The translations under genes and the position numbers were made by a program. A stretch of DNA of 64,000 nucleotides from the NCBI RefSeq assembly GCF_001039275.2, contig NZ_CP030117.1:1137501-1201500 (forward strand), written 5' to 3'. Positions 35,271 to 43,438 of the stretch are shown here, in pieces; the stretch's first letter is position 1; each line of letters begins with the position of its first letter. The notes under the pieces were generated by a model that saw nothing but the letters and a program-made list of their open reading frames with translations, made no database searches and was not told the origin of the DNA. Origin of the DNA: Brevibacillus brevis (lineage in GTDB: Bacteria; Bacillota; Bacilli; Brevibacillales; Brevibacillaceae).

Positions 35271-35957
35271 TTAAACAGCATCCAACGCGAGTCGCAATGT
35301 AATGTTAATGTTTTCTTCCGTTTTGGCCACGATCGTATGAGGGCTGGTCAATCCGAAGTCACCAAACGTTACGACGGACGTTCCTTCCAACTGTAGTTTG
35401 CCTTGGGAATAAATCGCGTCAGCATTCATTTTCACGTCTTTGGCAATTCCTCTTACAGTCAGGACGCCATTGATGGTGAACGAAGCCTTTTGTCCTTCGA
35501 TCCATGTAGTTGGCCAGTTCTCAAAAGATTTCGCTTCAAAAGTAGCAGTTGGGTGCACGGCGGTATCAAAGTAATCAGGAGATTTGATATGGGTGTCGCG
35601 CTTTTCATTACCGGAGTTCAGCTTATTCAAGTCGGCAGAAGCTGTTGCTTTCATTTGATCTGGTGCAGAGAGGTTCACATTCCAGCTACCAGTAATGCCG
35701 TCCATTTCAAAGTTTACCGTTTCTTTCGACGTAGTGACGGAGAAATAGACTTTGGACTGGTCATTGATTGTCCATTTTTTATTCAGTTGATCTGCTGTCA
35801 GAGGTGTTGATGAAGCGGTAGATGAGGCTGTGGTTACCGTAGCTGCAGGCTGAATCTCCACATGGTTTCCCACGAAATAGTCATAGAGCATGTAGCCCCC
35901 GATACCGACCACGAGCGTGGCAACTGATGCTGTCAGGATAACCGAATTCTTTTTCAT
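35271..35957 (-). CDS. Membrane-anchored YceI-family protein
   Basis: A 228-residue protein. An N-terminal hydrophobic span (VILTASVATLVVGIGGYMLYDYF) anchors or exports it, a Ser/Thr-rich linker (ATVTTASSTASSTPLTA) follows, then a YceI beta-barrel: KWTINDQSKVYFSVTTSKE, PDYFDTAVHPTATFEAKSFE and FTINGVLTVRGIAKDVKMNA. YceI domains bind polyisoprenoid-type lipids. It is divergent from a two-component system, and an array of 11-bp repeats covers its presumed -35 region, so it is probably a target of that system. Confidence 0.85.
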   Translation of the reverse strand: MKKNSVILTASVATLVVGIGGYMLYDYFVGNHVEIQPAATVTTASSTASSTPLTADQLNKKWTINDQSKVYFSVTTSKETVNFEMDGITGSWNVNLSAPDQMKATASADLNKLNSGNEKRDTHIKSPDYFDTAVHPTATFEAKSFENWPTTWIEGQKASFTINGVLTVRGIAKDVKMNADAIYSQGKLQLEGTSVVTFGDFGLTSPHTIVAKTEENINITLRLALDAV

Positions 35958-36041
35958 TATTGGATAACCTCCATATTTTTGAAGTGTTCAGACTTGAGTC
36001 GTATGTATTTGACTACGCAGGGATCATTATGAGAGAGGAAG

Positions 36042-36085
36042 CTGAGTGGGTCTTGAAAGCTGGCTGAAAGTTTGTTGAAAGTGTA
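36042..36085 (-). promoter_or_regulatory. Array A: four 11-bp direct repeats facing yceI
   Basis: Units of exactly 11 bp begin CTGAG, TTGAA, CTGAA and TTGAA (36042, 36053, 36064, 36075), so on the minus strand the core is TTCAG or TTCAA. This is the spacing used by OmpR/PhoB-family regulators. A CATAAT-like -10 (36026-36031, minus) follows, with the array overlying the -35 position. Confidence 0.65.
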
Positions 36086-36153
36086 AGGGTAAGAGAATTA
36101 TCAACGTTCTTTATATTTAATTTACATTTTTTGGTTTGTGATTTTGTAAAAAG

Positions 36154-36197
36154 CTTTCAGCTCGTACTCAGTGCATATTCAGCAAACATTCAGCTAC
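36154..36197 (+). promoter_or_regulatory. Array B: four 11-bp direct repeats facing the two-component operon
   Basis: Units CTTTCAG, TACTCAG, TATTCAG and CATTCAG begin at 36154, 36165, 36176 and 36187, exactly 11 bp apart. TAAAAT at 36214-36219 is the likely -10, so the last repeat occupies the -35 site, as in activator-dependent PhoB/PhoP-type promoters. This suggests autoregulation. Confidence 0.7.
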
Positions 36198-36237
36198 TCT
36201 TGGCCTGATCAGGTAAAATGGAGATGAGGTGAAAGAA

Positions 36238-36921
36238 ATGAGCCTAAGCAAAGGCATTAAAATATTGCTTGTCGATGATGAACCGACCATCCTGCAATTT
36301 TTGGAGATGGGTCTTGAAAATGAAGGCTTCCAGGTATTGACGGCACAAGATGGGATGACTGCGGTGACCATGGTGAAGGAGCATCAGCCCCATGTCGTCA
36401 TTCTCGATGTGATGATGCCAGGCATGGACGGCTTCGAGGTATGTCGGATGTTGAAAAAGATACAGAATGTAGCAACGATCATGCTGACAGCCAGAGAAGA
36501 CGTAGAGGATCGGGTAAAAGGGCTGACGCTTGGTGCCGATGATTATATGATCAAGCCGTTTAGCTTTGAGGAGCTGCTTGCCCGTATCCATGCGCGCATT
36601 CGTAATCATTACCCACATTTGCTCTCCAAGGTACACCTCGGCCCCTTCCAAATCGATGACAGGCGAAAGGAAATTACTTACGAGGAAACGCTTCTGGAGC
36701 TATCGCCAACGGAATACTCTTTGCTGAAATATTTAGTGACCAATCACGGGTTGGTTTTGAGTAAACCAATGATTCTGGATAACGTGTGGGGCTATGATTT
36801 CGGTGGGGAGGAGAACATTGTCGAGGTGTATATTCGCTCCCTGCGTGACAAACTGAACGATCGTCAGCATCGGATCATTCGCACATTGCGAGGTGCGGGC
36901 TATCGGGTTGATTTTGTATGA
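36238..36921 (+). CDS. OmpR-family response regulator
   Basis: A 227-residue response regulator. The receiver phosphorylation Asp is in VVILDVMMPGMDG, acidic residues are in LLVDDEPT, and the Lys is in DDYMIKPFSFEELL. The C-terminal winged helix has LELSPTEYSLLKYLVTNHG and VYIRSLRDKLND. The ATG at 36238 follows GAGGTG. The kinase gene overlaps its stop (ATGA), so both are co-translated. The two 11-bp repeat arrays upstream are its probable binding sites. Confidence 0.93.
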   Translation: MSLSKGIKILLVDDEPTILQFLEMGLENEGFQVLTAQDGMTAVTMVKEHQPHVVILDVMMPGMDGFEVCRMLKKIQNVATIMLTAREDVEDRVKGLTLGADDYMIKPFSFEELLARIHARIRNHYPHLLSKVHLGPFQIDDRRKEITYEETLLELSPTEYSLLKYLVTNHGLVLSKPMILDNVWGYDFGGEENIVEVYIRSLRDKLNDRQHRIIRTLRGAGYRVDFV

Positions 36922-38414
36922 CGATGAATCGAAACAATCAATGGGCCGCCTTCCTAGAACCGAACTCTTTGCGTTATCAGCTGTTGTCTCGTTCGTTATT
37001 TATCTTATCCGGGTTGCTGCTTCTAATCGGTATGATTCAATACTTATTGATGGAGCAGTTCTTGTATCGCAGCAAAGCGGAAAGCTTGTTAAATCTGGCA
37101 GTCACTGTTCCGTATCAGGTCTTGGAAGATACGGAAACGCTCCCGAAATACGATCAGTATGTCAGCGCGTTGCTTTCCTTGCGTACTCCCGATATCAAGT
37201 ATGCCTTTATTGACAACGACGCCAACGTGACGGAGCTGTTTGCGAATCCGAGCGAAGGGTATTCCCCTCGCTTTCCAGATAGTTTGTACCGCGAGATCCT
37301 GGCTAGTGGCGTATGCACGTTTAAATACAAAATATTGGAAGGTAGCACCGGGAAGGATTATTTGGTCGTGCTGGCACCTATCAAATCACCTGAACAACTG
37401 CAAGGAATCGTACAACTGAGTACACCTGTCGGCTCGATGCGGGAAGTGCTGTTTCCACAGTTGATCATTTTCTTCTCTGCATCTGCACTCGCCTTGCTTA
37501 TCGGCTTGTTAACCTACGTGCCTGTGCTCCGCCGTACGCTGAACCCACTTTCGCGTATTGAGGTTACAGTTGAGCGGATTAATGCGGGTAATTTGGATGA
37601 ACGACTGCCGATGGATCAAGGCCAGATGGAAATTGATCAATTATCGGCGGTCTTTAACGGAATGCTGGAGCGGCTGGAAACCTCATTTAAAATTGAGCAA
37701 GAAGCAGGAGAGCGGATGCGACGCTTTGTGGCGGATGCCTCGCACGAATTGCGAACACCGCTGACTTCTATCCATGGTTTTTTGGAGGTGCTGTTGCGTG
37801 GTGCGGCGTCAAATCCCGAACATTTGCAAAAAGCATTGAAAAGCATGCACGGCGAGACAGAGAGACTGAATAAACTCGTCAACGATTTGCTGTACCTGGC
37901 TCGGATGGATCGGGAACCAGCTTTCCTTTTGCAAGAAGGGCAGTTGGACGCGGTCGTGTACAGTATGGAATCGCAGCTCATGGTCCTGGCCGGTGACCGA
38001 AACGTTCATTTCCGCGTAGAACAGAATGTTACGGCTACTTTCGACTGTGACGGAATGAAGCAAGTTATTCTCAATCTGTTTCAAAATGCGGTTCAGCATA
38101 CTGACCCTGTGAACGGTGAGATCGAGCTTACGTTGAGCAAGATTGCCAATGGGATTGAACTGACGTTTAGAGATAATGGAACCGGGATCGCACCGGAGCA
38201 TGTCCCGCATGTATTTGACCGTTTCTACCGGATTGAATCCTCACGCGCACGCAAAAGCGGAGGGGCTGGCTTGGGGCTGTCGATCACCCAAGCGATCGTA
38301 GAAAATCATCGAGGAAAAATGGACGTACAAAGCAGCTTGGGAACAGGGACGGTGTTTCGCGTCTGGTTGCCTAACGGTTTGAAAGAGGTTCAGAAGACAG
38401 AAGTTGTTGGTTGA
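36918..38414 (+). CDS. Sensor histidine kinase
   Basis: A 498-residue membrane kinase. Two spans (near 20-45 and 175-200) enclose an extracellular sensor of about 130 residues; HAMP follows (RIEVTVERINAGNLDERL). The H-box is FVADASHELRTPLTSIHGFLE, the N-box is LNLFQNAVQHTD, G1 is FRDNGTGIAPEHVPHVFDRF and G2 is GGAGLGLSITQ. It is the cognate partner of the preceding regulator, overlapping it by four bases. The signal is unknown; the divergent yceI suggests an envelope or lipid cue. Confidence 0.92.
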   Translation: MTMNRNNQWAAFLEPNSLRYQLLSRSLFILSGLLLLIGMIQYLLMEQFLYRSKAESLLNLAVTVPYQVLEDTETLPKYDQYVSALLSLRTPDIKYAFIDNDANVTELFANPSEGYSPRFPDSLYREILASGVCTFKYKILEGSTGKDYLVVLAPIKSPEQLQGIVQLSTPVGSMREVLFPQLIIFFSASALALLIGLLTYVPVLRRTLNPLSRIEVTVERINAGNLDERLPMDQGQMEIDQLSAVFNGMLERLETSFKIEQEAGERMRRFVADASHELRTPLTSIHGFLEVLLRGAASNPEHLQKALKSMHGETERLNKLVNDLLYLARMDREPAFLLQEGQLDAVVYSMESQLMVLAGDRNVHFRVEQNVTATFDCDGMKQVILNLFQNAVQHTDPVNGEIELTLSKIANGIELTFRDNGTGIAPEHVPHVFDRFYRIESSRARKSGGAGLGLSITQAIVENHRGKMDVQSSLGTGTVFRVWLPNGLKEVQKTEVVG

Positions 38415-38440
38415 CAATGAGAGAAAACGTCATTTATAAT
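38411..38440 (+). promoter_or_regulatory. Promoter of the T-box operon
   Basis: TTGACA (38411-38416) and TATAAT (38435-38440) are 18 nt apart. The -35 overlaps the stop codon of the kinase gene. Confidence 0.8.
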
Positions 38441-38469
38441 CTGAGACATTCAATAAAACAACCAACACA

Positions 38470-38752
38470 GCCGTGAAAAGGAAAGTAAAAAAGGGATTTT
38501 GACGTCCAGAGAGTTGCCTGTTAGCTGAGAGGGCAGCCGCGAACTCTTTTTGAAAGCCACCTTGGAGCTCTGCTTTTGAAAATGCCAAGTAGAAAGCAGC
38601 GGATGGCCCACGTTATGGGGCGCATGTCTTTGTAGACAGCACGAGTTTGCCTTTTGTGAGAGAGGCAAAAAAGCTGAGTGGTACCGCGATACCTTCGCCT
38701 CAGCAATCAGATTCATGGAAATCATGAGTCTGGTTGCTGGGGCTTTTTGCAT
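38470..38752 (+). promoter_or_regulatory. T-box leader, probable alanine specifier
   Basis: Stem I elements (GTGAAAAGGAAAGTAA, AGAGAGTTGCC to CGCGAACTC) lead to GAAAGCCACCTTGGAGCT, where the specifier is most likely GCC (38556-38558, Ala). The T-box core AGTGGTACCGCG (38677-38688) carries TGGT, matching an A discriminator as in tRNA-Ala. The terminator is CAGCAATCAGATTCATG pairing with CATGAGTCTGGTTGCTG (38701-38743), then GGGGCTTTTT. Uncharged tRNA would favour the antiterminator and read-through into the regulator and aminotransferase. Confidence 0.88.
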
Positions 38753-38830
38753 GATGTCGTCGTTCAAAAAGTCGACTACTTGAACACGCACTTATGTACA
38801 AAAATAAAGAGAAAACTGGAGTGGTGGGGC

Positions 38831-39331
38831 ATGGATCGCTTGAAGCAAAGAGAGCTGTTGCACCTGTTGGAAGAAGACAGTCGCATGAGCGCTGAGCAAA
38901 TCGGAAAAATGATCGGGGAACCGACCGAGGTTGTTGAACAGACGATTACAGCATTAGAAGCCGAGAAGGTCATTGTCAAATATCCGGCGCTGGTGAACTG
39001 GGAGCGTGTGGACGATCATCCGTACGTGAACGCCATGATTGATGTGAAAGTGACGCCGAAACGCGATGTCGGCTTTGATGAAGTGGCGGAGCGAATCTGC
39101 CGTTTCCCAGAAGTGAAGGCTGTTTACTTGATGTCTGGTGCAAGCTATGACTTGTCAATTATTTTGGAAGGCAAAACGATGAAAGAAGTAGCTACTTTTG
39201 TTTCGCAAAAGCTGTCCACTCTCGATTCGGTGGTCTCAACAGCTACACACTTTATTTTGAAACGTTACAAGCACGATGGCATTGAGCTGGAAGATCGTGA
39301 CGAAGATCACAGGATGGTGGTTACGCCGTGA
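38831..39331 (+). CDS. alaR: Lrp/AsnC-family regulator (AlaR-like)
   Basis: A 166-residue Lrp-type regulator with an N-terminal helix-turn-helix (LLEEDSRMSAEQIGKMIGEP) and a C-terminal RAM ligand-binding domain (VYLMSGASYDLSIILEGKTM). It begins at ATG 38831 behind GGAGTGGTGGGG, and overlaps the aminotransferase start (GTGA). The pair matches Bacillus alaR-alaT (yugG-yugH) in order and type. The alanine T-box in the leader supports the alanine assignment, though the orthology itself is inferred. Confidence 0.8.
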   Translation: MDRLKQRELLHLLEEDSRMSAEQIGKMIGEPTEVVEQTITALEAEKVIVKYPALVNWERVDDHPYVNAMIDVKVTPKRDVGFDEVAERICRFPEVKAVYLMSGASYDLSIILEGKTMKEVATFVSQKLSTLDSVVSTATHFILKRYKHDGIELEDRDEDHRMVVTP

Positions 39332-40506
39332 GTACACAAGTCAAAGTCAAAAACCGTTTATCCAGTACAGTTCAATCGTTGAAGCCATCAGGCATTCGCC
39401 GCTTTTTCGATTTGGCAGCATCGATGGAGGGAGTCATTTCTTTAGGTGTAGGGGAGCCTGATTTTGTCACTCCCTGGCGTATGAGAGAAGCTTCGATTTC
39501 TTCCCTGGAGCGTGGACATACAGCTTATACATCCAATGCCGGTATGCTGCCATTGCGCGTGGAAATTCAGAAATACCTGGAAGAACGTTTTTCTGTCAGC
39601 TATCATCCCGAGACAGAAATTCTCGTGACGGTCGGTGCCAGCGAAGCAATTGATATCGCACTGCGTGCCATTCTCGATCCGGGTGATGAAGTATTGGTCG
39701 TGGAGCCTTGCTATGTCTCCTATGAACCAGTCATTCGCTTGGCTGGTGGGGTGCCAGTTTTCCTGAAAACAACGATGGAAAACCAGTTCAAGCTGACACC
39801 ACAAGAGCTGGAGTCGCACATCACCGCGCGTACAAAAGCAATCATTTTCTGCTATCCAAATAACCCGACCGGGGGGACTATGACGGCTGAAGAGTGGAAA
39901 ACACTTTTGCCGATCATTGAAAAGCACGACCTCATGGTGATCTCCGATGAAATTTATGCGGAGCTTACCTACGGACGAATGCACGATAGTATCGCGGCTC
40001 TGCCAGGGATGAAAGATCGGACGATCCTCATCTCCGGTTTTTCCAAAGCGTTCGCGATGACCGGATGGCGTCTGGGATATGTCTGCGCATCGCCTGATTT
40101 ACTTGCGGGCATGCTGAAAATCCATCAGTACACCATGCTGTGTGCACCGACGATGGCTCAGATGGCTGCATTGGAAGCCCTGCGTCATGGACGTTCTGAT
40201 ATGGAACGAATGATCGAGAGCTACCGTCAGCGCCGCAATTATGTGGTAGACGGATTCCGTCAAATCGGATTGACTTGCCACGAGCCAGACGGAGCATTCT
40301 ATGCATTCCCGTCTGTAGCTTCTACAGGACTCAGCTCTTCTGAGTTTGCGGAGAAGCTGCTGATGGAGGAAAAGGTAGCTGTTGTACCTGGAGATGTGTT
40401 CGGCGAAAGCGGACAGGGGCATATCCGTTGTTCTTATGCAACATCGATCGAGCAGTTGAAGAAGGCGCTGGAACGTATGGAGCGCTTGATGGGACGAATG
40501 TCATAA
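39328..40506 (+). CDS. alaT: PLP-dependent aminotransferase (AlaT-like)
   Basis: A 392-residue fold-type I class I/II aminotransferase. The PLP Lys lies in ILISGFSKAFAMTGWRLGYV, the cofactor Asn/Pro motif is YPNNPTGGTM, and the phosphate and Tyr contacts sit in VISDEIYAELTYG. Position behind an alanine T-box and an Lrp regulator points to glutamate-pyruvate (alanine) transamination. An aromatic or aspartate specificity cannot be excluded from sequence. The start is GTG at 39328 overlapping alaR. Confidence 0.85.
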   Translation: MSTQVKVKNRLSSTVQSLKPSGIRRFFDLAASMEGVISLGVGEPDFVTPWRMREASISSLERGHTAYTSNAGMLPLRVEIQKYLEERFSVSYHPETEILVTVGASEAIDIALRAILDPGDEVLVVEPCYVSYEPVIRLAGGVPVFLKTTMENQFKLTPQELESHITARTKAIIFCYPNNPTGGTMTAEEWKTLLPIIEKHDLMVISDEIYAELTYGRMHDSIAALPGMKDRTILISGFSKAFAMTGWRLGYVCASPDLLAGMLKIHQYTMLCAPTMAQMAALEALRHGRSDMERMIESYRQRRNYVVDGFRQIGLTCHEPDGAFYAFPSVASTGLSSSEFAEKLLMEEKVAVVPGDVFGESGQGHIRCSYATSIEQLKKALERMERLMGRMS

Positions 40507-40522
40507 CATTTTCCGGGAAATA

Positions 40523-40556
40523 AAGGGGGGCGGCTTTCAAGCTGCTCCCTTTTTTA
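40523..40556 (+). terminator. Terminator of the alaR-alaT operon
   Basis: AAAGGGGGGC and GCTCCCTTTT arms surround GGCTTTCAAGCT, followed by TTTTTT. The loop region is also the outer arm of the nested inverted repeat that follows. Confidence 0.7.
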
Positions 40557-40806
40557 ACGAGTGGCTGTGGTGGGGAAGAAGCGCATTTCCAGTCTGCACT
40601 TCGGCCTACGCCCCGCAAGGGGATTGACTGTCCGCTCAGGAAAAAATGGCGGGAGCGCTTCAAACGTTGAAGTTTCAAAGAAGGATTCCATGAGTGAAGC
40701 TGAAAACCCCCGCCATTTTTTCCTGAGCTGAGTTGGGCTCCAGAGGCGCTTGACTGGAAATGCGCTTCTTCTTACGCGGCTGTGGGAAGGGAACAGCTTG
40801 AAAGCT
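40532..40806. repeat. 275-bp nested inverted repeat
   Basis: Three pairs of arms are nested around one centre. A is an 18-bp arm at 40532-40549 versus 40789-40806 (16 of 18 match). B is a perfect 20-bp arm at 40575-40594 versus 40752-40771. C is a perfect 20-bp arm at 40634-40653 versus 40709-40728. The 55-nt centre contains a smaller CTTCAA/TTGAAG hairpin. Nothing in it has a ribosome binding site, and it lies between alaT and a kinase gene. It looks like a non-coding palindromic element or large cruciform/RNA structure. Confidence 0.85.
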
Positions 40807-40851
40807 AATGCAAGAGGATGTTTTGCAAGTAGTTCGAGGAGGAGATTCTTA

Positions 40852-41763
40852 ATGATTTCACTGCCAACACATTTTACCCAAACAGTTGTGGGCGTACATA
40901 AAGAAGACGGGCGTCTCTGGCTGGATTCCTTTCATGAGTTGATTGCCGAATGCGAAGCACGATGGTCATTAAAAGTGCTTGAGCATTTTCCACTCTCTTA
41001 TAATTTTGTTGCACCTGTTGTGTTAGAGGATGGGAGAAACGCCGTGTTGAAGCTGGGCGTGCCTGGGCTGGACTGGCAGAAAGAGCTGACGGCAATTCGG
41101 GCTTTTGCGGGGCGGGGAATGGTGCAGCTACTCGATTCGGACGAGGAAAAAGGCATCATGCTTTTGGAGCGCATCATGCCAGGAGAGACACTGGACAAGC
41201 TGAGTAATGAAGACGAGCGAATTCAATGCTTGGCGGACGTGATCAAAAGGATGCATACACCCGTTTCCAGAGTGGGTAAGCTTGTGTCTACGTTTCCGAC
41301 AATAGCGGACTGGGCTGTGGGACTGGTAGGGATTCGCTCTCATTTCCGAGGTGGGACAGGACCGATTCCCGAGCAAATGGTGGAGCAGGCCATGCAATGG
41401 TACAAAAAGCTTCTCTCCACACAAAAAGAACAGTGCCTGCTACATGGTGATCTTCATCATGAAAATATTTTGCGGGCACAAAGAGAGCCGTGGCTGGCAA
41501 TTGATCCAAAAGGGCTGATCGGGGAGACAGAATACGAGGTGATTCCGTTTTTGCTGAACCATTTGCCAGAGGATGGGGTAGAAGAAGTAATGAAGCAGCG
41601 GGTCGATGGGCTGACGAAGGCCCTGTCTTTGCAAAAAGAGAGAGTGCTAGCGTGGGCGTATTGCCACAGTGTGCTATCGGCTTGGTGGTTCATAGAGGAT
41701 TTTGGTGTAGACGGTGGTCGTCTGGTGATGCCAGGAGTTTTTGAGAGGCTAATAAATGAGTAA
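40852..41763 (+). CDS. Aminoglycoside 6-phosphotransferase-like kinase
   Basis: A 303-residue kinase resembling the aminoglycoside/hydroxyurea kinase family (APH(6), streptomycin 6-kinase). The Lys strand is NAVLKLGVPG, the catalytic Brenner motif is CLLHGDLHHENILRA, and the metal Asp is in LAIDPKGLIGETEYE. It may confer streptomycin tolerance or phosphorylate an endogenous metabolite; chromosomal homologues often lack clear resistance. The ATG at 40852 follows AGGAGGAG. The nested inverted repeat occupies its upstream region. Confidence 0.8.
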   Translation: MISLPTHFTQTVVGVHKEDGRLWLDSFHELIAECEARWSLKVLEHFPLSYNFVAPVVLEDGRNAVLKLGVPGLDWQKELTAIRAFAGRGMVQLLDSDEEKGIMLLERIMPGETLDKLSNEDERIQCLADVIKRMHTPVSRVGKLVSTFPTIADWAVGLVGIRSHFRGGTGPIPEQMVEQAMQWYKKLLSTQKEQCLLHGDLHHENILRAQREPWLAIDPKGLIGETEYEVIPFLLNHLPEDGVEEVMKQRVDGLTKALSLQKERVLAWAYCHSVLSAWWFIEDFGVDGGRLVMPGVFERLINE

Positions 41764-41800
41764 AGGCTTCACCCTGTGGGATGAAGCCTTCTTTATTTTA
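41763..41800 (+). terminator. Terminator after the APH(6)-like gene
   Basis: AAGGCTTCA pairs with TGAAGCCTT and is followed by CTTTATTTTA. Confidence 0.8.
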
Positions 41801-41834
41801 AATGAATAAATGAGATCCTTCGTAATGCGAAATA

Positions 41835-42890
41835 TTAATAACCAGTCAACTGGTTCAAGGTGATAGCAGCGAGATTGTATTGATAAACTGATTCGATTGC
41901 TTTTGTTTCGGAGTCAAACAGGTTTGCTTCGTCTTTTATCAGTTCTTTCATCGATGCTTTTCCTAATCTATATTGATCGATTGTTGCCTGATAGCGCTCC
42001 AATGCGGTTTCTTTCTTTGCTGTACTTTCCTCTAATGCCTTTTTCGCTGCCAGTACCTTCGTATAGTTGTCACTTACTTCTTGACCGATTTTCTTTTGTG
42101 TTTTTTGTTTTTGCAGTTCTGCCTTTTTGTGCTCGTTTTTTGCAATTGTACCTTTATATGTGCTGAGTGCGGAATACTCGGCTGTGTAATCAATTCTTAC
42201 TTGGGCAAAGTCTATTTCTGCTTGTGCCTTGATCATCTCAGGACGTTTTTCATAAGCTTTTGCTTGCAATTGCTCCAAGGAAAGCAGCTCGTGCTGGGTC
42301 AAATCAGTAGCGATCATCTTCCATTGTCTGTCCGCTTTTTCATTCAATAAATCGTTGAGCTTGGCCAATGCTTGTTTGTAGCTGGCTTCAAGGGCAGCAA
42401 GATTTTTGTGAGCTTCTGTTTCTTGGGAGTCCAACCAGTACTGTCTTTGCAAGCTTGTCTTTTGCGCTTTGATTTTGGCATCTAATGATTGGACTTCGAA
42501 GAATGCTTTTTGCACTTGTAATTGTATGGTGTTTTTTTGCGTATTCAGGGCGACTTCATCGACAACTACTTCTTTGATTGCTTTGGCAGCGTCTTCGAAT
42601 TTCTTTTTTGCATCAGCCAGAGTCATGATATCGGCTTTTTTTATTTCTGCTTTTTCTCTCAGTGTGATGGATGTTTCGTACTTCGTAATATCTAATTCAA
42701 GCCGAAGCACCTCCAGATCAACGCTGTTCTTAATTGCCTGTTCAACTGCGAAATCTAGCGACAAAGGGGAAACATCCGTCTGTTCAGCAGTGGCCACGAG
42801 TGGTGCGGCCAGAGCTATATGGGCGCCACCTGTGAGGAGAGAAGTGACTAATGTTGTGCTGTAAATGTGTTTGAAGAGCCTGGATTTCAT
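41835..42890 (-). CDS. TolC-family coiled-coil exported protein
   Basis: A 351-residue protein with a signal peptide (cleavage near ALA-AP, residue 28) and long alpha-helical repeats that resemble the outer membrane efflux (TolC) family: SLDFAVEQAIKNSVDLEVLRLEL, VQKAFFEVQSLDAKIKAQK and ERYQATIDQYRLGKASMKEL. A true outer-membrane beta-barrel insert is not evident, consistent with a monoderm host in which such proteins probably form helical scaffolds at the cell surface. Directly upstream lies a Fur-type box, so iron limitation probably induces it. No efflux partner is adjacent. Confidence 0.75.
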   Translation of the reverse strand: MKSRLFKHIYSTTLVTSLLTGGAHIALAAPLVATAEQTDVSPLSLDFAVEQAIKNSVDLEVLRLELDITKYETSITLREKAEIKKADIMTLADAKKKFEDAAKAIKEVVVDEVALNTQKNTIQLQVQKAFFEVQSLDAKIKAQKTSLQRQYWLDSQETEAHKNLAALEASYKQALAKLNDLLNEKADRQWKMIATDLTQHELLSLEQLQAKAYEKRPEMIKAQAEIDFAQVRIDYTAEYSALSTYKGTIAKNEHKKAELQKQKTQKKIGQEVSDNYTKVLAAKKALEESTAKKETALERYQATIDQYRLGKASMKELIKDEANLFDSETKAIESVYQYNLAAITLNQLTGY

Positions 42891-42923
42891 GGGGCAACCT
42901 CCTGATTATATATGCAAAGATTT

Positions 42924-42942
42924 GATAACGATTCTCATTATC
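42924..42942 (-). promoter_or_regulatory. Fur box upstream of the TolC-like gene
   Basis: GATAACGATTCTCATTATC matches the 19-bp Fur consensus at 16 positions and is embedded in a longer palindrome (TTTGATAA to TTATCAAA). It is 34 nt before the start codon. Confidence 0.8.
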
Positions 42943-43107
42943 AAATCCATGAAAAGTATATATTTCCAATAGAATTTCGTCAATAAGAAAATGTTTTTTC
43001 ACCATGTTCTTGGTTAGAAATCCAAAAGAAATCCCCTTCAGGAAAAAGGCAAAGTGAGCATCTGCCTGTTTCCCCAAAGGGGAATTGTTCTTCGTAATGG
43101 GGAAAAA

Positions 43108-43254
43108 CTATTCTTTCTCCCTGTTTTCTTTTTTTGCCGCAGTCGTCTTGTCAGCTTGATCCAATGTCCCTTCCTTTGGTGTAAGGGAATAACCATGCAT
43201 ATTACTTCCGTTATAACCCATGTCCGGTTTTTCCTTTGAGATGCGATCAGTCAT
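43108..43254 (-). CDS. Small hydrophilic protein (48 aa)
   Basis: MTDRISKEKPDMGYNGSNMH begins a 48-residue, highly polar, Lys/Glu-rich protein with no membrane segment. Its ATG overlaps the end of the upstream small gene by eight bases, and AAGGGGG provides the ribosome binding site. It looks like the small hydrophilic proteins common in sporulating bacilli. No family confirmed. Confidence 0.55.
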   Translation of the reverse strand: MTDRISKEKPDMGYNGSNMHGYSLTPKEGTLDQADKTTAAKKENREKE

Positions 43255-43438
43255 TTGCGTCCCCCTTATTTTGTCCAGTGGGTTTAGAGTCTTGCTGCAC
43301 ATACGGATTGTCGACGTCATTTGGTTCCTTGTCCAGATTGGTACGGATTGCGATTATTGGGCTAGTCGGAGGTTGAGCGATCAGTCTGTCATCCAGTTGT
43401 TTGAAATCAGGCAGGTCGTTTTCGCGATTGTCATCCAT
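43247..43438 (-). CDS. Small hydrophilic protein (63 aa)
   Basis: MDDNRENDLPDFKQLDDRLI starts a 63-residue polar protein rich in Asp, Asn, Gln and Pro, probably disordered. A strong AAAGGAGG sits 7 nt before the ATG. The next small gene overlaps its stop, so they form a two-gene unit. Function unknown. Confidence 0.6.
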   Translation of the reverse strand: MDDNRENDLPDFKQLDDRLIAQPPTSPIIAIRTNLDKEPNDVDNPYVQQDSKPTGQNKGDAND

